Shown here one piece after another: positions 62,878-64,000 of a stretch of DNA of 64,000 nucleotides (positions are counted from its first letter, which is position 1; every line of letters starts with the position of its first letter). A program made the position numbers and the translations under genes. The notes under the pieces were generated by a model. The model made no database searches. It was not told where the DNA came from and saw nothing but the letters and a program-made list of their open reading frames with translations. This DNA comes from Oscillospiraceae bacterium. Its GTDB lineage: Bacteria; Bacillota; Clostridia; Oscillospirales; Ruminococcaceae. The DNA is taken from positions 16,871 to 80,870 of the forward strand of contig JAKSPJ010000012.1 of NCBI GenBank assembly GCA_024404915.1. Direction: 5' to 3'.

Positions 62878-64000
62878 TTATTTGCTGATAAGCATACGCT
62901 TCATAGCAACGAAATCAAAAATGTCAATGATATCATCTTCACAGAGGTCAGCCGCTTTCCAGTCTGTGAGTTTTGCATCATGTACTGCGAGAATCCATTG
63001 CTGAAGCATAACAGCATCAGCAATTGTAAACTTTCCGTCAGCATTGCAGTCACCAATAACATTATTATTTATACAGAACCAGTTAAGATTGAAAAGATAT
63101 CCGTCTCCGCCTTTGAACACAAGGTATATGTCGTTTACGCCTGATGTCTTATCAATGCTGCACTTCTGAGTTTTCCATGTCTGCCAGCCGCCTGTACCGT
63201 TCACATTCATAGTTCCTATGATTTTTCCATTTGGTGAACCAATATGAACTTCAATTGAATTGTTTCCGCCATTTGAACCCACACGGAAATCAATGCATTC
63301 AGCACCTTCTCCGAAATCAACATTTTTGAATCCGATGTAATCACCGTTTTCTATGTAAGCAACATCTTTTCCGCCTTCACTACAGCTTTCAGTATCAACG
63401 CCTGATTGTGTTGTATAGCTTTCTGCTTCAATTCTTTCACCAAAAGGAATAGGTTCGGCGGGTTCAATCGAACCTGTAACGCTGACTTTGCATTTTGCTG
63501 TAAACTGCTTGTCATTTGGTTCAAGTGTTCTTGCTAAGATTTCAGCTGTACCATCTGACAATGCTGTTACTACGCCATTTTTATCAACAGAAGCAACAAG
63601 CGGATTTGATGATGTCCAGATCACAACCTTGTCAGTTGCATTTTCAGGGAACACATCAGCTTTAATCTGAGAGGTTTCACCTGCGTCAAGGGATAAATTT
63701 TCCTGATTCAGACGAATTCCTGCCACATTGACACGGGAACCATTCAGTTTCCATTTAGCCTGTATTCTTTGATTGTATTCAGGCATGATAAATGAAGAAA
63801 CAGTTCCGTCTGCACTGACTCTGGTAACATCCATTGCATCTATTCCGACCTGCCAGCCGTCAAAGGTATAACCAGGTCTTGATTTTGCATCTATTGTTAC
63901 AAGTTCGCCTGGTTTATGATATTCTGTAACTACAGAACCCATTTGATCTCCGACATTGCTTATGACAAGTACACGTTTTTCAGCTCTGCTGATTCTTACA
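62878..64000 (-). CDS. Big2-CBM6-dockerin secreted protein (partial)
   Basis: At least 373 residues; the frame is open to the right edge, so the start and N-terminal catalytic or other modules lie outside. Visible parts in order are an InlB-type repeat end (GYTFDGWQVG), a bacterial Ig-like (Big2) domain (IRLNQENLSLDAGETSQI, WTSSNPLVASVDKNGVVTA), a CBM6 (YIENGDYIGFKNVDF, GGWQTWKTQ, YLVFKGGDGYLFN) and a dockerin (GDCNADGKFTIADAVMLQQWI). The CBM6 is close to that of the beta-helix enzyme at 4.8 kb. The dockerin resembles those at 3.0 and 57.3 kb. Confidence 0.88.
   Translation of the reverse strand, partial: VRISRAEKRVLVISNVGDQMGSVVTEYHKPGELVTIDAKSRPGYTFDGWQVGIDAMDVTRVSADGTVSSFIMPEYNQRIQAKWKLNGSRVNVAGIRLNQENLSLDAGETSQIKADVFPENATDKVVIWTSSNPLVASVDKNGVVTALSDGTAEILARTLEPNDKQFTAKCKVSVTGSIEPAEPIPFGERIEAESYTTQSGVDTESCSEGGKDVAYIENGDYIGFKNVDFGEGAECIDFRVGSNGGNNSIEVHIGSPNGKIIGTMNVNGTGGWQTWKTQKCSIDKTSGVNDIYLVFKGGDGYLFNLNWFCINNNVIGDCNADGKFTIADAVMLQQWILAVHDAKLTDWKAADLCEDDIIDIFDFVAMKRMLISK

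Noticed and set aside
1..64000. tRNA, rRNA, riboswitch or origin
   Set aside because: I read through the intergenic regions and found no convincing cloverleaf, rRNA block, known riboswitch core or DnaA-box cluster; a covariance-model scan would be needed to exclude weak ones.

Overview
The window looks like a chromosomal segment of a cellulosome-producing Ruminococcus (Oscillospiraceae, Firmicutes) with mid/low GC. The reasons are eight dockerin-bearing secreted proteins, fibre-degrading modules (GH9-CBM3c, GH16, a GH141-like beta-helix, PL1, CBM6), a GH130 mannoside phosphorylase, fermentation genes (pyruvate formate-lyase, Fe-alcohol dehydrogenase), NifS/IscU-type Fe-S assembly, many TTG/GTG starts with strong Shine-Dalgarno sites, and TTGACA-17-TATAAT promoters. 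The exact species cannot be fixed from the sequence alone. I saw no rRNA, tRNA, CRISPR array or intact mobile element.

Layout. 0-1.6 kb: an ICMT-like methyltransferase (cut by the left edge) behind a stand-alone HgdB-like dehydratase subunit. 1.9-7.4 kb: a minus-strand cluster of a beta-helix CBM6-dockerin enzyme, a radical SAM/SPASM maturase and, overlapping it by 4 bp, a secreted dockerin protein with tandem PPLAG repeats. 7.7-10.4 kb: ECF sigma factor, anti-sigma factor with a Thr-rich RW[YS]G repeat ectodomain, and a membrane acyltransferase. 10.5-13.5 kb: GH16 dockerin enzyme and a membrane protein. 13.7-16.9 kb: DUF3592 protein, polytopic membrane protein, AEC transporter. 16.9-25.3 kb: rarA, GH9 cellulase, secA, murD. 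25.4-27.9 kb: a CE2 esterase without a signal peptide, divergent from GH130 (manno-oligosaccharide use). 28.1-31.2 kb: zinc operon zur-znuACB with a Fur-type box. 31.4-35.5 kb: alcohol dehydrogenase, SDR, polysaccharide deacetylase, YczE-type membrane protein. 35.6-38 kb: DUF4874/DUF4832 dockerin protein. 38-41.5 kb: a pyruvate formate-lyase whose glycyl-radical domain is a separate gene, with a small acidic Cys protein between the two parts and pflA downstream. 41.5-44.4 kb: PHP phosphoesterase, iscU, nifS. 44.5-48.7 kb: recombinase remnants, a broken GNAT gene, small phosphatase, DUF6125 protein, aminotransferase. 48.8-52.2 kb: PL1 pectate lyase-dockerin and a zinc-ribbon membrane protein. 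53.2-57.8 kb: transglutaminase-like protein, alkyltransferase, AlkD, DUF5131, propeller-dockerin and DUF3795 genes. 57.9-62.6 kb: MATE pump and a lipoprotein cluster. The right edge cuts a Big2-CBM6-dockerin protein.

How it fits together: secreted dockerin enzymes attack cellulose, beta-glucan, xylan/pectin-like and mannan substrates; CE2 and GH130 finish imported manno-oligosaccharides; PFL and ADH dispose of carbon; zinc uptake and Fe-S assembly serve the metal enzymes. The most unusual systems are the SPASM maturase paired with a repeat-bearing dockerin protein, the split pyruvate formate-lyase, and the ECF/anti-sigma pair with an aromatic-spaced Thr-repeat sensor.
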